A stretch of 64,000 bases of DNA, from NCBI GenBank assembly GCA_963761445.1, contig CAVXHV010000004.1:3906001-3970000 (forward strand), read 5' to 3'. Position numbers and translations under genes: made by a program. The notes beneath the pieces are model-generated. The model was not told the origin of the DNA. It was given only the letters and a program-made list of their open reading frames with translations, and searched no databases. The DNA comes from CAVXHV01 sp963761445 (GTDB lineage Bacteria > Planctomycetota > Planctomycetia > Isosphaerales > Isosphaeraceae). Below, piece by piece: positions 1 through 6,543 of this stretch; position 1 is the stretch's first letter; the number at the start of each line of letters is the position of its first letter.

Positions 1-1
1 G

Positions 2-136
2 CCCTTGTTCGTCAAGGAGCCGCAGCCGGGACCGAGGGGCGACGGCTTGGGTGGCGCCAATGAACCGCAGATTCCGAGCCTACCCGACAGCCACCCGAAC
101 AAGTCGCTTGAAAAAACGAGCAAAGGCTATCTCTAA
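2..136 (+). CDS. C-terminal end of an unidentified phage-type protein (5' end outside window)
   Basis: Frame 2 is open from the window edge to TAA at 134-136 and encodes about 44 residues rich in Pro, Gly and Lys. The next gene starts 19 nt later behind its own AAAGGA, the spacing seen throughout this small operon, so I infer this is the tail of the preceding prophage gene. Too little is present to name a family. The alternative is non-coding DNA upstream of the next gene. Confidence 0.4.
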   Translation, partial: PLFVKEPQPGPRGDGLGGANEPQIPSLPDSHPNKSLEKTSKGYL

Positions 137-155
137 CCAGAAAGGACAGGCTCTC

Positions 156-506
156 ATGCGCGAATATGCAGCGATGACACATCCCAGAGCAGGCTCAAGT
201 GATCCCGTGGCCGCTACCCGACAAATGCGACGACGACTTCTTTGGCGACGGCTTATCGGTGCTACTTCGGGGGTTGACCCCAGCCCGTTCCAAATCGATC
301 CGGCGGACATGGCAGCGCGATTCCCCGAGCACGCTCGGACGATCGAGGGGTGTCTTAGGGGAGAAACGACCGCGCGCCGTGAGCTCGATCGGCTGGCCGC
401 GGGCATGGCATCGAGATCGCTCGCGGAACTGCGGGCAAGACAGCAAGGCGGCTCGAACGCCCAACGGGCGGCGGCAATTCGGGCTCGACTGGCAATCGGC
501 GGATAA
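156..506 (+). CDS. Small basic hypothetical protein, phage-type operon
   Basis: This is a 116-residue protein rich in Arg and Ala, helical in character and with no recognisable domain. I chose the ATG at 156 because AAAGGA at 141-146 sits 9 nt upstream; an upstream ATG at 51 would overlap the preceding reading frame. It is the first complete gene of a + strand run of small genes with short gaps and good ribosome sites. Its role is unknown. A structural or assembly role in the prophage is only inferred from position. Confidence 0.55.
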   Translation: MREYAAMTHPRAGSSDPVAATRQMRRRLLWRRLIGATSGVDPSPFQIDPADMAARFPEHARTIEGCLRGETTARRELDRLAAGMASRSLAELRARQQGGSNAQRAAAIRARLAIGG

Positions 507-572
507 CCAGACCGCTCAGAGCCCGCGTCCACCAGGGCGACGGGCTCGAGCCTTTCACGGGGAGATATCATC

Positions 573-989
573 ATGTTTGACGGCGGTGTCGTCTTCGGAC
601 CCAAAGCAGCGAAGCGCGTTGAGGCGGTAGTCAAGCGAGTCGAGAGTACGATCTATCCGTCTGCACCGAGGCAAAGCAAATACCCGATCATTTCAGGCTC
701 GGCGATTCAGGCCGTCGACGCCATCGTCACCAATGCCGTCAGCGGATTTAACGCAAATACCAACAGTTATGGGTCAGGATCAGCTCAGGCGGTGTGGCCG
801 GTGTTAAATACGAACAGTGGTCTCTATCAACCCGGCAATTATAACTCGATCGGCAATGTGACGGTGCAAAACTTCAGCTTTAGTTCGGGGACAATTGCAA
901 CGAATACGCATATCAAAATGATTCAGCAACAAACTGCCAATGGCTCATTGGTGTGGTCGATCGATTGGGCGGATTGCGGCCCAGCATAA
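573..989 (+). CDS. Hypothetical prophage-type protein, 138 aa
   Basis: The start ATG at 573 follows GGGGAGA by about 8 nt. The first 25 residues (FDGGVVFGPKAAKRVEAVVK) form a basic amphipathic stretch. The remainder is Asn/Ser/Gly-rich and beta-like, with no transmembrane segment and no catalytic motif I recognise. The composition (N, S, T, Q rich) resembles phage virion or tail components. It lies 19 nt upstream of the next gene, so the two are probably co-transcribed. Confidence 0.6.
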   Translation: MFDGGVVFGPKAAKRVEAVVKRVESTIYPSAPRQSKYPIISGSAIQAVDAIVTNAVSGFNANTNSYGSGSAQAVWPVLNTNSGLYQPGNYNSIGNVTVQNFSFSSGTIATNTHIKMIQQQTANGSLVWSIDWADCGPA

Positions 990-1007
990 CGAGAGGGAGC
1001 TTGACGG

Positions 1008-1793
1008 ATGCCGACATCTGGTTCGGGCAATTCTGGTTCGGGCAATATGGCTGTTGGCGGCTTTGGCGCGTGCTGCGGGTGCACCAACTTCACGGTCGAT
1101 GTGTTTTGGTGCATTGCCACCGACGTCCCACCCGGGACGATTACGGTTACCGTCCAGCAGAACAACAGCAGCGGCGCCGTTGTCGCCACGGGAACGGCAT
1201 CCGCGGCCGGACAATTCAAGTGCGAAATTCCATCGTCCGGGACTTACTATTTCAGTGCGTCAACGACGGCAAGCGGCTATTTGATGTTGCCAGAAACGCA
1301 CTTCATAAGCCTCAGTGGTTCGGCCCCATCGCCATCATCGGCCATCGTGCGAATCTACCCGGATCAACTCACGCTCACAGATCCAATTGCGGGTTCGATC
1401 ACGCTTTTGCCATCCGGCTCGCTGTCGTGGGCCGGCTCTGGGTCTTATCAAAATTACATTGGCAGTAGCACATATAACTATGGTGCGGCTTGCTCATGCG
1501 CGGCCGGTTCCGTCACGCTGCAATATTCAGTGGAAACCTGCGACACAGCCAATATCACTTTGAGCGTGTATTGCCCGCAAAATTACCCGACAGATCCGCT
1601 TGCGTGTCCCGATACGTCGGGCAGCAATGCCCAAGGAGGCGGCAGCAATTTCTCAGGAACCGGACCACAGCAATCGACATGCTATCCGGTGAACATGTCG
1701 GCGACCGCCACGTTTCCAGGAGGAACAGGCGGCTGGGCGACGGTCTACGATATTTGCACCGGCGGCAGCGAAAGTTACACGTTGACACAATGA
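1008..1793 (+). CDS. Cys-containing beta-rich prophage protein, 261 aa
   Basis: A strong ribosome site (GAGGGAG) precedes ATG 1008. The N-terminus is Ser/Gly-rich and leads into an ACCGCTN cysteine cluster. A segment around residues 40-85 alternates Val/Thr in a way that resembles a carboxypeptidase-regulatory or prealbumin-like beta sandwich. Further cysteines occur as CSCAAG, CPQNY and CPDTSG. No signal peptide is visible. The stop codon overlaps the next start (ATGA at 1790-1793), indicating translational coupling. A tail or fibre component is possible but not demonstrated. Confidence 0.65.
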   Translation: MPTSGSGNSGSGNMAVGGFGACCGCTNFTVDVFWCIATDVPPGTITVTVQQNNSSGAVVATGTASAAGQFKCEIPSSGTYYFSASTTASGYLMLPETHFISLSGSAPSPSSAIVRIYPDQLTLTDPIAGSITLLPSGSLSWAGSGSYQNYIGSSTYNYGAACSCAAGSVTLQYSVETCDTANITLSVYCPQNYPTDPLACPDTSGSNAQGGGSNFSGTGPQQSTCYPVNMSATATFPGGTGGWATVYDICTGGSESYTLTQ

Positions 1794-2230
1794 TGCTTGA
1801 ACAAGCGATTGACATCGTGGTGAAGCAAACGGGCCATGTCCGTTATCGATACCTCACGTCGGATGAGAATCCAGACGAATGGCAGCGCGAAGAGTATCGA
1901 AAGATCGTTCTGGCAATGGCGGCGACGGAGTCAGCGGAAGGCGGCTTCCCTTCGGTGCTGGAAATGGCTGGCAACGCCGCGAAGGCTCTAGGACGAATCG
2001 TCAAGGCCGTCGCCACGGGGCAGCCAGTTTTCGCCACGGCCGAGGAGCAGGCTCGGAGACTTGCGATCTGTGCGGGTTGTGAAAAGTACGACGCGCATCA
2101 GGGGCGATGTTCAGCGTGTGGTTGCTTCGGCAAATTCAAGGCGGCTCTTGAAACCGAGCGCGGAGAATGCCCGCTTGGTCGGTGGTCGAAAGTCGCCGCG
2201 GACGACACAGCCGCCAGCGCGGCGGGTTAG
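1790..2230 (+). CDS. Phage-type Cys-rich (zinc-binding) protein, 146 aa
   Basis: The start overlaps the preceding stop by 4 nt; ATG codons at 1790 and 1793 are both usable. The N-terminal 90 residues are helical. The C-terminus carries CAGCEKYDAHQGRCSACGCF followed by a KFKAALE segment and ECPLGRW. This CxxC...RCxxCGCFxKxKA...CPxxxW signature is familiar from small proteins in tailed-phage and prophage genomes, where it is presumed to bind zinc; their function is not established. The motif is the best single indication that the left part of the window is phage-derived. Confidence 0.72.
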   Translation: MMLEQAIDIVVKQTGHVRYRYLTSDENPDEWQREEYRKIVLAMAATESAEGGFPSVLEMAGNAAKALGRIVKAVATGQPVFATAEEQARRLAICAGCEKYDAHQGRCSACGCFGKFKAALETERGECPLGRWSKVAADDTAASAAG

Positions 2231-2248
2231 ATTCCTGGGAGGTCAACA

Positions 2249-2473
2249 ATGAACAGCGATCCGAAAGCAGTCGCGGGCCAGAAGCTGGACGCATTGATCC
2301 GATGGGCTCGACTCACGTTCATCGTCACCAGCCTGGGCGTTGTTGTGCTGGTCGGCGCCATCGGGTATGCAGGGCTCGAGTACTGGCGGTTCAAGGGTGC
2401 GGTGACCTCCGCGGTGGCCGAGTTCGACAAGGGCGCGGCGGAGCTCAAGAAAAACTTGGGAAGGCGACCATGA
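2249..2473 (+). CDS. Small single-pass membrane protein (holin-like), 74 aa
   Basis: The start is ATG 2249 behind GGGAGG. A short charged N-terminus (about 20 residues) is followed by one strongly hydrophobic span, LTFIVTSLGVVVLVGAIGYA (residues 23-42), and a charged helical C-terminus. Size and layout fit a holin or other small phage membrane protein, but a single span is not diagnostic. Its stop overlaps the next start by 4 nt (2470-2473). Confidence 0.6.
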   Translation: MNSDPKAVAGQKLDALIRWARLTFIVTSLGVVVLVGAIGYAGLEYWRFKGAVTSAVAEFDKGAAELKKNLGRRP

Positions 2474-2679
2474 AAATCATCACCGGTCGAGTTCGACGAA
2501 ACCCCAGCGCCAAGCCGGCGGTGCCCATTCGGGACCGAGGCCCAGCCTGCAGTGCTTGCGGCGGTGCCACGGTCATCAGGGCAACCGATGACGGACCCAT
2601 CGCGTTGTGCCAGGATTGCGGGACGGAAAGAGCCCTCCGGCGGAAGGGTGCCTTGCGTCGCCTGGACGCCTCACAGTGA
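2470..2679 (+). CDS. Small zinc-ribbon protein, 69 aa
   Basis: This frame starts inside the stop of the membrane-protein gene (ATGA). The protein has two CxxC knuckles (CSACG near residue 27 and CQDCG near residue 49) separated by about 18 residues, then a basic tail. This is a minimal zinc-ribbon layout. It is the last confident gene of the + strand phage-type operon. Its role is unknown; nucleic-acid binding is inferred from the ribbon and the basic tail. Confidence 0.62.
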   Translation: MKIITGRVRRNPSAKPAVPIRDRGPACSACGGATVIRATDDGPIALCQDCGTERALRRKGALRRLDASQ

Positions 2680-2731
2680 GGCCCGCATGGTTGAGCCCAA
2701 AAAAAGTAAAGATAGGCAAGAAAATAGGCAA

Positions 2732-2756
2732 GATTCACAACACGATGTTGTGAATC
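2732..2756. promoter_or_regulatory. Perfect 11-bp inverted repeat with 3-nt loop
   Basis: GATTCACAACA (2732-2742), CGA, then TGTTGTGAATC (2746-2756) is a perfect dyad. It lies 50 nt after the last phage-operon gene and just beyond a short direct repeat (ATAGGCAAG, twice). No U-run follows, so a classical terminator is unlikely. An operator for a dimeric repressor, or a hairpin closing the operon, are the two readings. Confidence 0.5.
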
Positions 2757-2847
2757 ATACCCAAATTACCGCCCAGATTAACGGCGCTTCGGTCGGTAGA
2801 TTGGACGTCTACGGCCGGTGGCTTGACCTGGGGTATTGTGGGCGGTC

Positions 2848-3231
2848 TTACTCCGGCTTCGAGTGCACTTCGACCTGGTACTCGCGACCGCGGGGAAGTG
2901 CGTTCATTGCGGTCTCGGCATCCTGGTAGCTCTCGAAACCGTTCTTGAAGTCTGCCCACCCGTGCGCGGTCTCGCGCTGGATCACGAATTCGACGCGACC
3001 TGCCACCCGGTCGAGAAGTCTCTTCACTTGGACCTGCGACCAGTCTTTACCATTGCGGGTCTGGATACCTCGTTCATTCAGGTTCGCTGCACAGTCGCGT
3101 AGGCTTGCGCCATGGGCCCGCAGCCGATAGACATCGGCCAGCAGATCGAAGTAATCAGTGACAGCCCTATCGGCTTGGGCGCGGTTTCCCATTATGCGGC
3201 CCCGGGCGCTGGCTTCATCGCTCAAGTTCAT
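2848..3231 (-). CDS. Small recombinase-domain-like protein, 127 aa
   Basis: ATG at 3231 is preceded by GGAGG with 8-9 nt spacing. Residues about 35-75 contain RLRAHGASLRDCAANLNERG followed by IQTRNGKDWSQVQVKRLL. This is the pattern LNERGIxTxxGxxWxxxxVxRLL found in the central recombinase domain of large serine recombinases. The N-terminal catalytic resolvase domain is absent, so this is either a free DNA-binding module or a remnant. It is transcribed toward the phage operon from an operator-like promoter region. A role as regulator or excision factor is inferred. Confidence 0.6.
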   Translation of the reverse strand: MNLSDEASARGRIMGNRAQADRAVTDYFDLLADVYRLRAHGASLRDCAANLNERGIQTRNGKDWSQVQVKRLLDRVAGRVEFVIQRETAHGWADFKNGFESYQDAETAMNALPRGREYQVEVHSKPE

Positions 3232-3271
3232 CGTCAAGCCCTCCGCTCGAGTTCATCGATCCAACAACAGT

Positions 3272-3312
3272 ACGTTACACCCCAGTAGAACGGAAGTCAA
3301 CTGGGGTGTAAC
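3272..3312 (-). promoter_or_regulatory. Promoter with flanking 13-bp inverted repeat (operator)
   Basis: GTTACACCCCAGT (3274-3286) and its exact reverse complement ACTGGGGTGTAAC (3300-3312) are 13 nt apart, directly upstream of the recombinase-like gene. On the minus strand a TTGACT (-35, 3300-3295) is followed after 17 nt by a weak TAACGT (-10, 3277-3272), both inside the dyad. A protein bound here would block transcription. Alternatively the dyad is a recombination site for the adjacent gene product. Confidence 0.5.
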
Positions 3313-3644
3313 AAACTGGACCTGCAGCGCATGAAAAACCCGGACCTGCGCGCCCGGGGTGGTGACTCAAAACGGGTTTGAGTCGAGGGGTTCAGACCGA
3401 GGCCCTCGCCGCGGTGCCGTGTTTCGAACGAAACAAAAAACGCCGGACCCGCCAATCAGGAGCAACCCGAGGCCCTCGCCAGCACGGCGGGGGCTTTCGT
3501 TTGCGCTGGCATCATGCCCGAGGCTGTCAGCAGCAACCAGAGAGTGAGCCATTATCGCAGCGCCACTTGAGCCACTCTGCGATCAGTTGATCGCGGTGAG
3601 TGGCTCTATCGATTCGTTTTTTCGGCGTTTTCTCCGGAATATTC

Positions 3645-3672
3645 TTGACGACACCTTGCGAGGTTCTAGAAT
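3645..3672 (+). promoter_or_regulatory. Sigma-70-like promoter with no obvious gene downstream
   Basis: TTGACG (3645-3650), a 16-nt spacer and TAGAAT (3667-3672) match five of six positions each of the housekeeping consensus. The downstream 300 nt are relatively AT-rich and contain the perfect palindrome GTTGCCGGCCGGCAAC (3716-3731). No credible start with a ribosome site follows. It may drive a small RNA or a leader. Confidence 0.4.
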
Positions 3673-4003
3673 CACTTTGCGTTGGTCTCTAGGAAGTCGG
3701 CGTATGCCAACCGGAGTTGCCGGCCGGCAACGACGGTGAAAACTGGGTTGCCGACCCCGAGCCTAACATTCAAAATCGCAGAGTGGCTCTCTCAGCTTTG
3801 TCAGATTCTGTCATTCAAGAAGTATTATATCTGTACATATAAAACAAGCCGCGACTCGCCAGCGCGGTCAAATCGTCCCGGAAAAGCGACGAGTGCGTTT
3901 GCCCAGGGAACGCTGGCGGAGCGTTCTCGGGCTTTATTGATGGGCGACAATTAGCTTCGACATCCACGACGATGATCCTCTGCGTTCGAATCTTCCGCTG
4001 TCG

Positions 4004-4073
4004 GATCGCATTGGTTGATTCAAATCAGCCTCAGGCCAAGGGTGAAGGCCGATTTGAATCAACCAATGCGATC
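4004..4073. repeat. 23-bp perfect inverted repeat with 24-nt spacer
   Basis: The left arm 4004-4026 and right arm 4051-4073 are exact reverse complements; the arms contain GCATTGGTTGATTCAAATC and its complement. After one mismatch a further three base pairs can form, giving a stem of about 27 bp. No U-run follows and no gene spans it. It does not fit the integron attC consensus. It could be a cruciform, a binding site or the remnant of a palindromic element. Confidence 0.6.
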
Positions 4074-4360
4074 GATAACATCGACGACGCTGCAATTCTC
4101 GTTGGATGTTGACATCGAACACCGGCATAGGTGTCACTAATCAGCGCTACTCGCGGTTCGTCCGGCAACAACCGCGGTGGCTCAATTCTGGCTGCGAAAG
4201 TGGCTCACTTCCTGGCTGCTGTCGACACGAGGCCCTCGCCACGGAATACCCGAGCCCCTACACGCTCGCACAGCAGCCCGTGGTGCTCTGGACGTGGAAA
4301 CCATCAACAGCTTTGCCGAAGTCGCTCACGGGGCAGCGTAGGCGATTCTGGACCGGCGGC

Positions 4361-4394
4361 AAAAGAAAACCCCGCCGCAACAAGCGGACGGGGC
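4361..4394 (-). terminator. Rho-independent terminator of the integrase gene
   Basis: On the minus strand, 55 nt beyond the integrase stop, GCCCCGTCCGC and GCGGCGGGG pair around a TTGTT loop with one bulge, followed at once by TTTTCTTTT. This is a canonical intrinsic terminator for the upstream integrase. Confidence 0.75.
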
Positions 4395-4448
4395 ATACCG
4401 AGTTCTATTGGCATTTTAACCGGGCGGCGGGGCTCGGAAAGGGCGACG

Positions 4449-5609
4449 CTATACCTTGCTCCCCACCTTCACGCGCTGGCGTTGCATCCATTCTGTTTTC
4501 AGTCGTCGTGTCTTGAGCTTCTGCTCTTCTTTCTTGGCTGCCACCTTTTCAGCGATCCGGGCCATTCGATCAGGCTCGACGCTTCCGGCTGCGTCCACGT
4601 CCTCCGTCATTTGCTGGGCCTCTGGGTGGTAGTATGTCTTCAAGAGCACATCGACGCCCGAGTGACCGGCGATTGCGGCGACTCGTCCGAGGGGGACACC
4701 TTGTTCGCCAAGATTCGTCAGGAAACGGTGCCGGGCCTGGTAGAGGACACAGTTAATCCCGTTTCGCTTCGCAAATCTGTACCACGTTTCGCTAATTTCC
4801 TTGGATGTCCATACGTTGCCGTTGGCTCGACGCAAAAGCGGGCCTTTCCGGTAAAGCTCAGCGTAGGCTTGCAATCGTTCCCATAAGAACGCGGGAAAGT
4901 GAATCTCGCGCTGCTTTCCCGTCTTGGTTCCGGTCTTGTGCTCGGTTGGCTGAAATCGAGCGATCGGACGTTTCGCATCCAAATGTCGGGCCTCAAGTCG
5001 GGCGAGTTCGCCCGGACGGATGCCGGTATTCCAGACGAACTCAACGACCTGCTTGAATTCATCCGACAGCCGCGGTGCCATCATCACGAGTTCGTACTCA
5101 TCGTCAGTCATGCCGCGTTCACGGGATGCGATCCGCCACGGATTGGGGACTCGTACGAAAGGATCGAGCTCAAGAATCCCGGTGTCTCGTGCCCACTTGT
5201 AAAGGGCTTTGACGTAACGGAACAAGAGCGATCGACTCGGTTCACCAAAGGGCTTTCGTTCGGGCCTGGTGCCCTGATAGCCGGCAATCCATCTGATGAC
5301 CTCTGACGGCTGGACAGCATCCAGCCTGCGGCTTCCAAACTGGCCAGCGAATGAACCCAGCTTCTCCACATACAGCCGCAACGTCGCGGGCCGGTGGTGC
5401 TGAGAATTGGCAATCAGTGCCTCGCAAGCATCGGCGACCGTCATCCGTTGCCGTTGACGCCGATCAAGTTTCCCTTCGGCCGCCATGAGACGATGCCATT
5501 CATGTTCAGCTTCGCGCTTGTCCTCGTGCAGCCTGATTTGCTTGCCGTTGAGCTGAACGTACCACGCTTTGCGAGCCGACCAGAACCACGGCTGTGACTG
5601 TCTTGGCAT
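4449..5609 (-). CDS. Tyrosine recombinase / phage integrase, 386 aa
   Basis: Site-specific recombinase expected to integrate and excise the island. The N-terminal 60 residues are basic and arm-binding-like. A SAM-like core-binding region follows (about 60-160), then the catalytic domain. Visible active-site elements are Arg in NTGIRPGELARL, a box II of YQARHRFLTNL (Tyr in place of the usual first His, Arg retained), His in AGHSG, and the nucleophile Tyr in LLKTYYHPE. Length is normal and the frame intact. It sits at the island edge, transcribed away from the disrupted enolase-family gene, the usual integrase position next to an attachment site. Confidence 0.9.
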   Translation of the reverse strand: MPRQSQPWFWSARKAWYVQLNGKQIRLHEDKREAEHEWHRLMAAEGKLDRRQRQRMTVADACEALIANSQHHRPATLRLYVEKLGSFAGQFGSRRLDAVQPSEVIRWIAGYQGTRPERKPFGEPSRSLLFRYVKALYKWARDTGILELDPFVRVPNPWRIASRERGMTDDEYELVMMAPRLSDEFKQVVEFVWNTGIRPGELARLEARHLDAKRPIARFQPTEHKTGTKTGKQREIHFPAFLWERLQAYAELYRKGPLLRRANGNVWTSKEISETWYRFAKRNGINCVLYQARHRFLTNLGEQGVPLGRVAAIAGHSGVDVLLKTYYHPEAQQMTEDVDAAGSVEPDRMARIAEKVAAKKEEQKLKTRRLKTEWMQRQRVKVGSKV

Positions 5610-5624
5610 TGATAAGCATCCTTG

Positions 5625-5679
5625 GATAGCGTGTCAGAAGCGTGTCAGATGAGACGAACCACACGCATTTCACGCTATC
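5625..5679. repeat. Candidate attachment/arm-site repeats upstream of the integrase
   Basis: GATAGCGTG (5625-5633) is matched by its reverse complement CACGCTATC (5671-5679). GCGTGTCAGA occurs twice in tandem with an 11-nt period (5629-5638 and 5640-5649). These lie between the integrase start (5609) and the truncated chromosomal gene (from about 5697). The arrangement fits integrase arm-type sites or an autoregulatory operator. The crossover core is more likely at 5697-5715, where the chromosomal reading frame is lost. Confidence 0.45.
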
Positions 5680-5696
5680 AAACAAGGCAATTCCGC

Positions 5697-6479
5697 TCAA
5701 GGGGGTTGTTCCTCGATGAACATCGGCTGAAAAGGCTCGATCGCCTTGATCAAGAGCTTGGCTGTGGCCGGGCTGTTCGCGCCGTGAAAATCGGCCGCGA
5801 TGTCGACGTCATCGCCCGCCACCTGTCGCATCTCGGCGAACTTCTCCGCCGCGTAACGGATCTCGCCCGGCGTTTCCACATACCGCGGCCGCCGGCGGCT
5901 GGCCGGCTGGGTCTTGAACGCCGTGAATCCTTGTGCCAGGCCCTTCTTCAGTCCATCAATATTGCGCGCATAAGCATACACGCGCACCCGCTGCCGCGTC
6001 GGGCCGCCCAGCAGCTCATAAACCGGAACTCCCAGCGCCTTCCCCTTGATGTCCCACAAGGCCATGTCAACGCCGCTCAAGGCACTCGTGAGCACGGGAC
6101 CGCCCCGATAGAACGCATGCCGGTAGATCGCCTGCCAGTGATGAACCACCAGGCGGGGATCTTTCCCGACGAGATACGGCTCGAGTTCCTTGACAGCGGT
6201 CGCGACGGTTGCCGCCCGCCCCTCGACGACCGGCTCACCCAGCCCCACAATCCCGGCATTAGTGTGAACTTTGAGGAACAGCCACCGCGGCTTGACGAAC
6301 AAGGTTTCCAGCTTCGTGATCTTCAGCGGGTCCCTGGCCGCGATCGGGGCCTCGCCCCCAGCGCGATCCTGGGCTCGCACCTCGCCACCAGCGAGCGCGG
6401 CCAGGCCAAGACTCCCCAGCGAAGCAGAGACGACATGCCGGCGGTTGATCAAGCCCGAAGAGCCCTCTGATGTTTTCAT
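5697..6479 (-). pseudogene. Tat-exported enolase-superfamily (MR/MLE) protein, truncated by island insertion
   Basis: The first 260 residues of a mandelate racemase/muconate-lactonizing-type dehydratase. The N-terminus has a twin-arginine signal (NRRHVVSASLGSLGLAALAG, then VRAQ). The capping domain follows, then the barrel with the first metal ligand in DFHGANSP. The frame runs into the second ligand motif MFIEE and ends at QPP-stop. A full member needs roughly 150 more residues with the third ligand and the catalytic His, so the protein cannot be active. The loss falls exactly next to the integrase and repeats. The missing 3' part is expected beyond the left end of the island, outside this window. 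Confidence 0.82.
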
Positions 6480-6543
6480 CGTGAACCACTATCGTCAGAG
6501 TAGGGGTGAATCGAATCAGGCCGGGTGCATCAGGAACGTTTAC

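Larger units (their letters stand above)
3313..4360. other. Gene-poor, hairpin-rich segment of the island
   Basis: About 1 kb without a convincing gene; the open frames here lack ribosome sites and coding character. It contains a perfect hairpin GACTCAAA-5 nt-TTTGAGTC (3364-3384). A GC-rich stem followed by TTT (3472-3497, one mismatch) could be a + strand terminator. A GAGCCACTC...GAGTGGCTC dyad spans 3569-3606, and a 16-bp palindrome lies at 3716-3731. A long dyad is at 4004-4073. CGAGGCCCTCGCC occurs three times (3398, 3468, 4228). It resembles a replication, packaging or attachment control region, but nothing proves which. Confidence 0.45.

Noticed and set aside
2687..2929. 80-residue + strand gene after the zinc-ribbon gene
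   Set aside because: It overlaps the opposite-strand recombinase-like gene by about 80 nt, contains the perfect hairpin and shows no family features; possible but not supported.
3682..3954. 90-residue frame behind the promoter at 3645
   Set aside because: Starts on a non-ATG codon without a ribosome site and has random composition.
4004..4073. Integron attC site
   Set aside because: The arms do not contain the RYYYAAC/GTTRRRY core boxes and no integron integrase is present.
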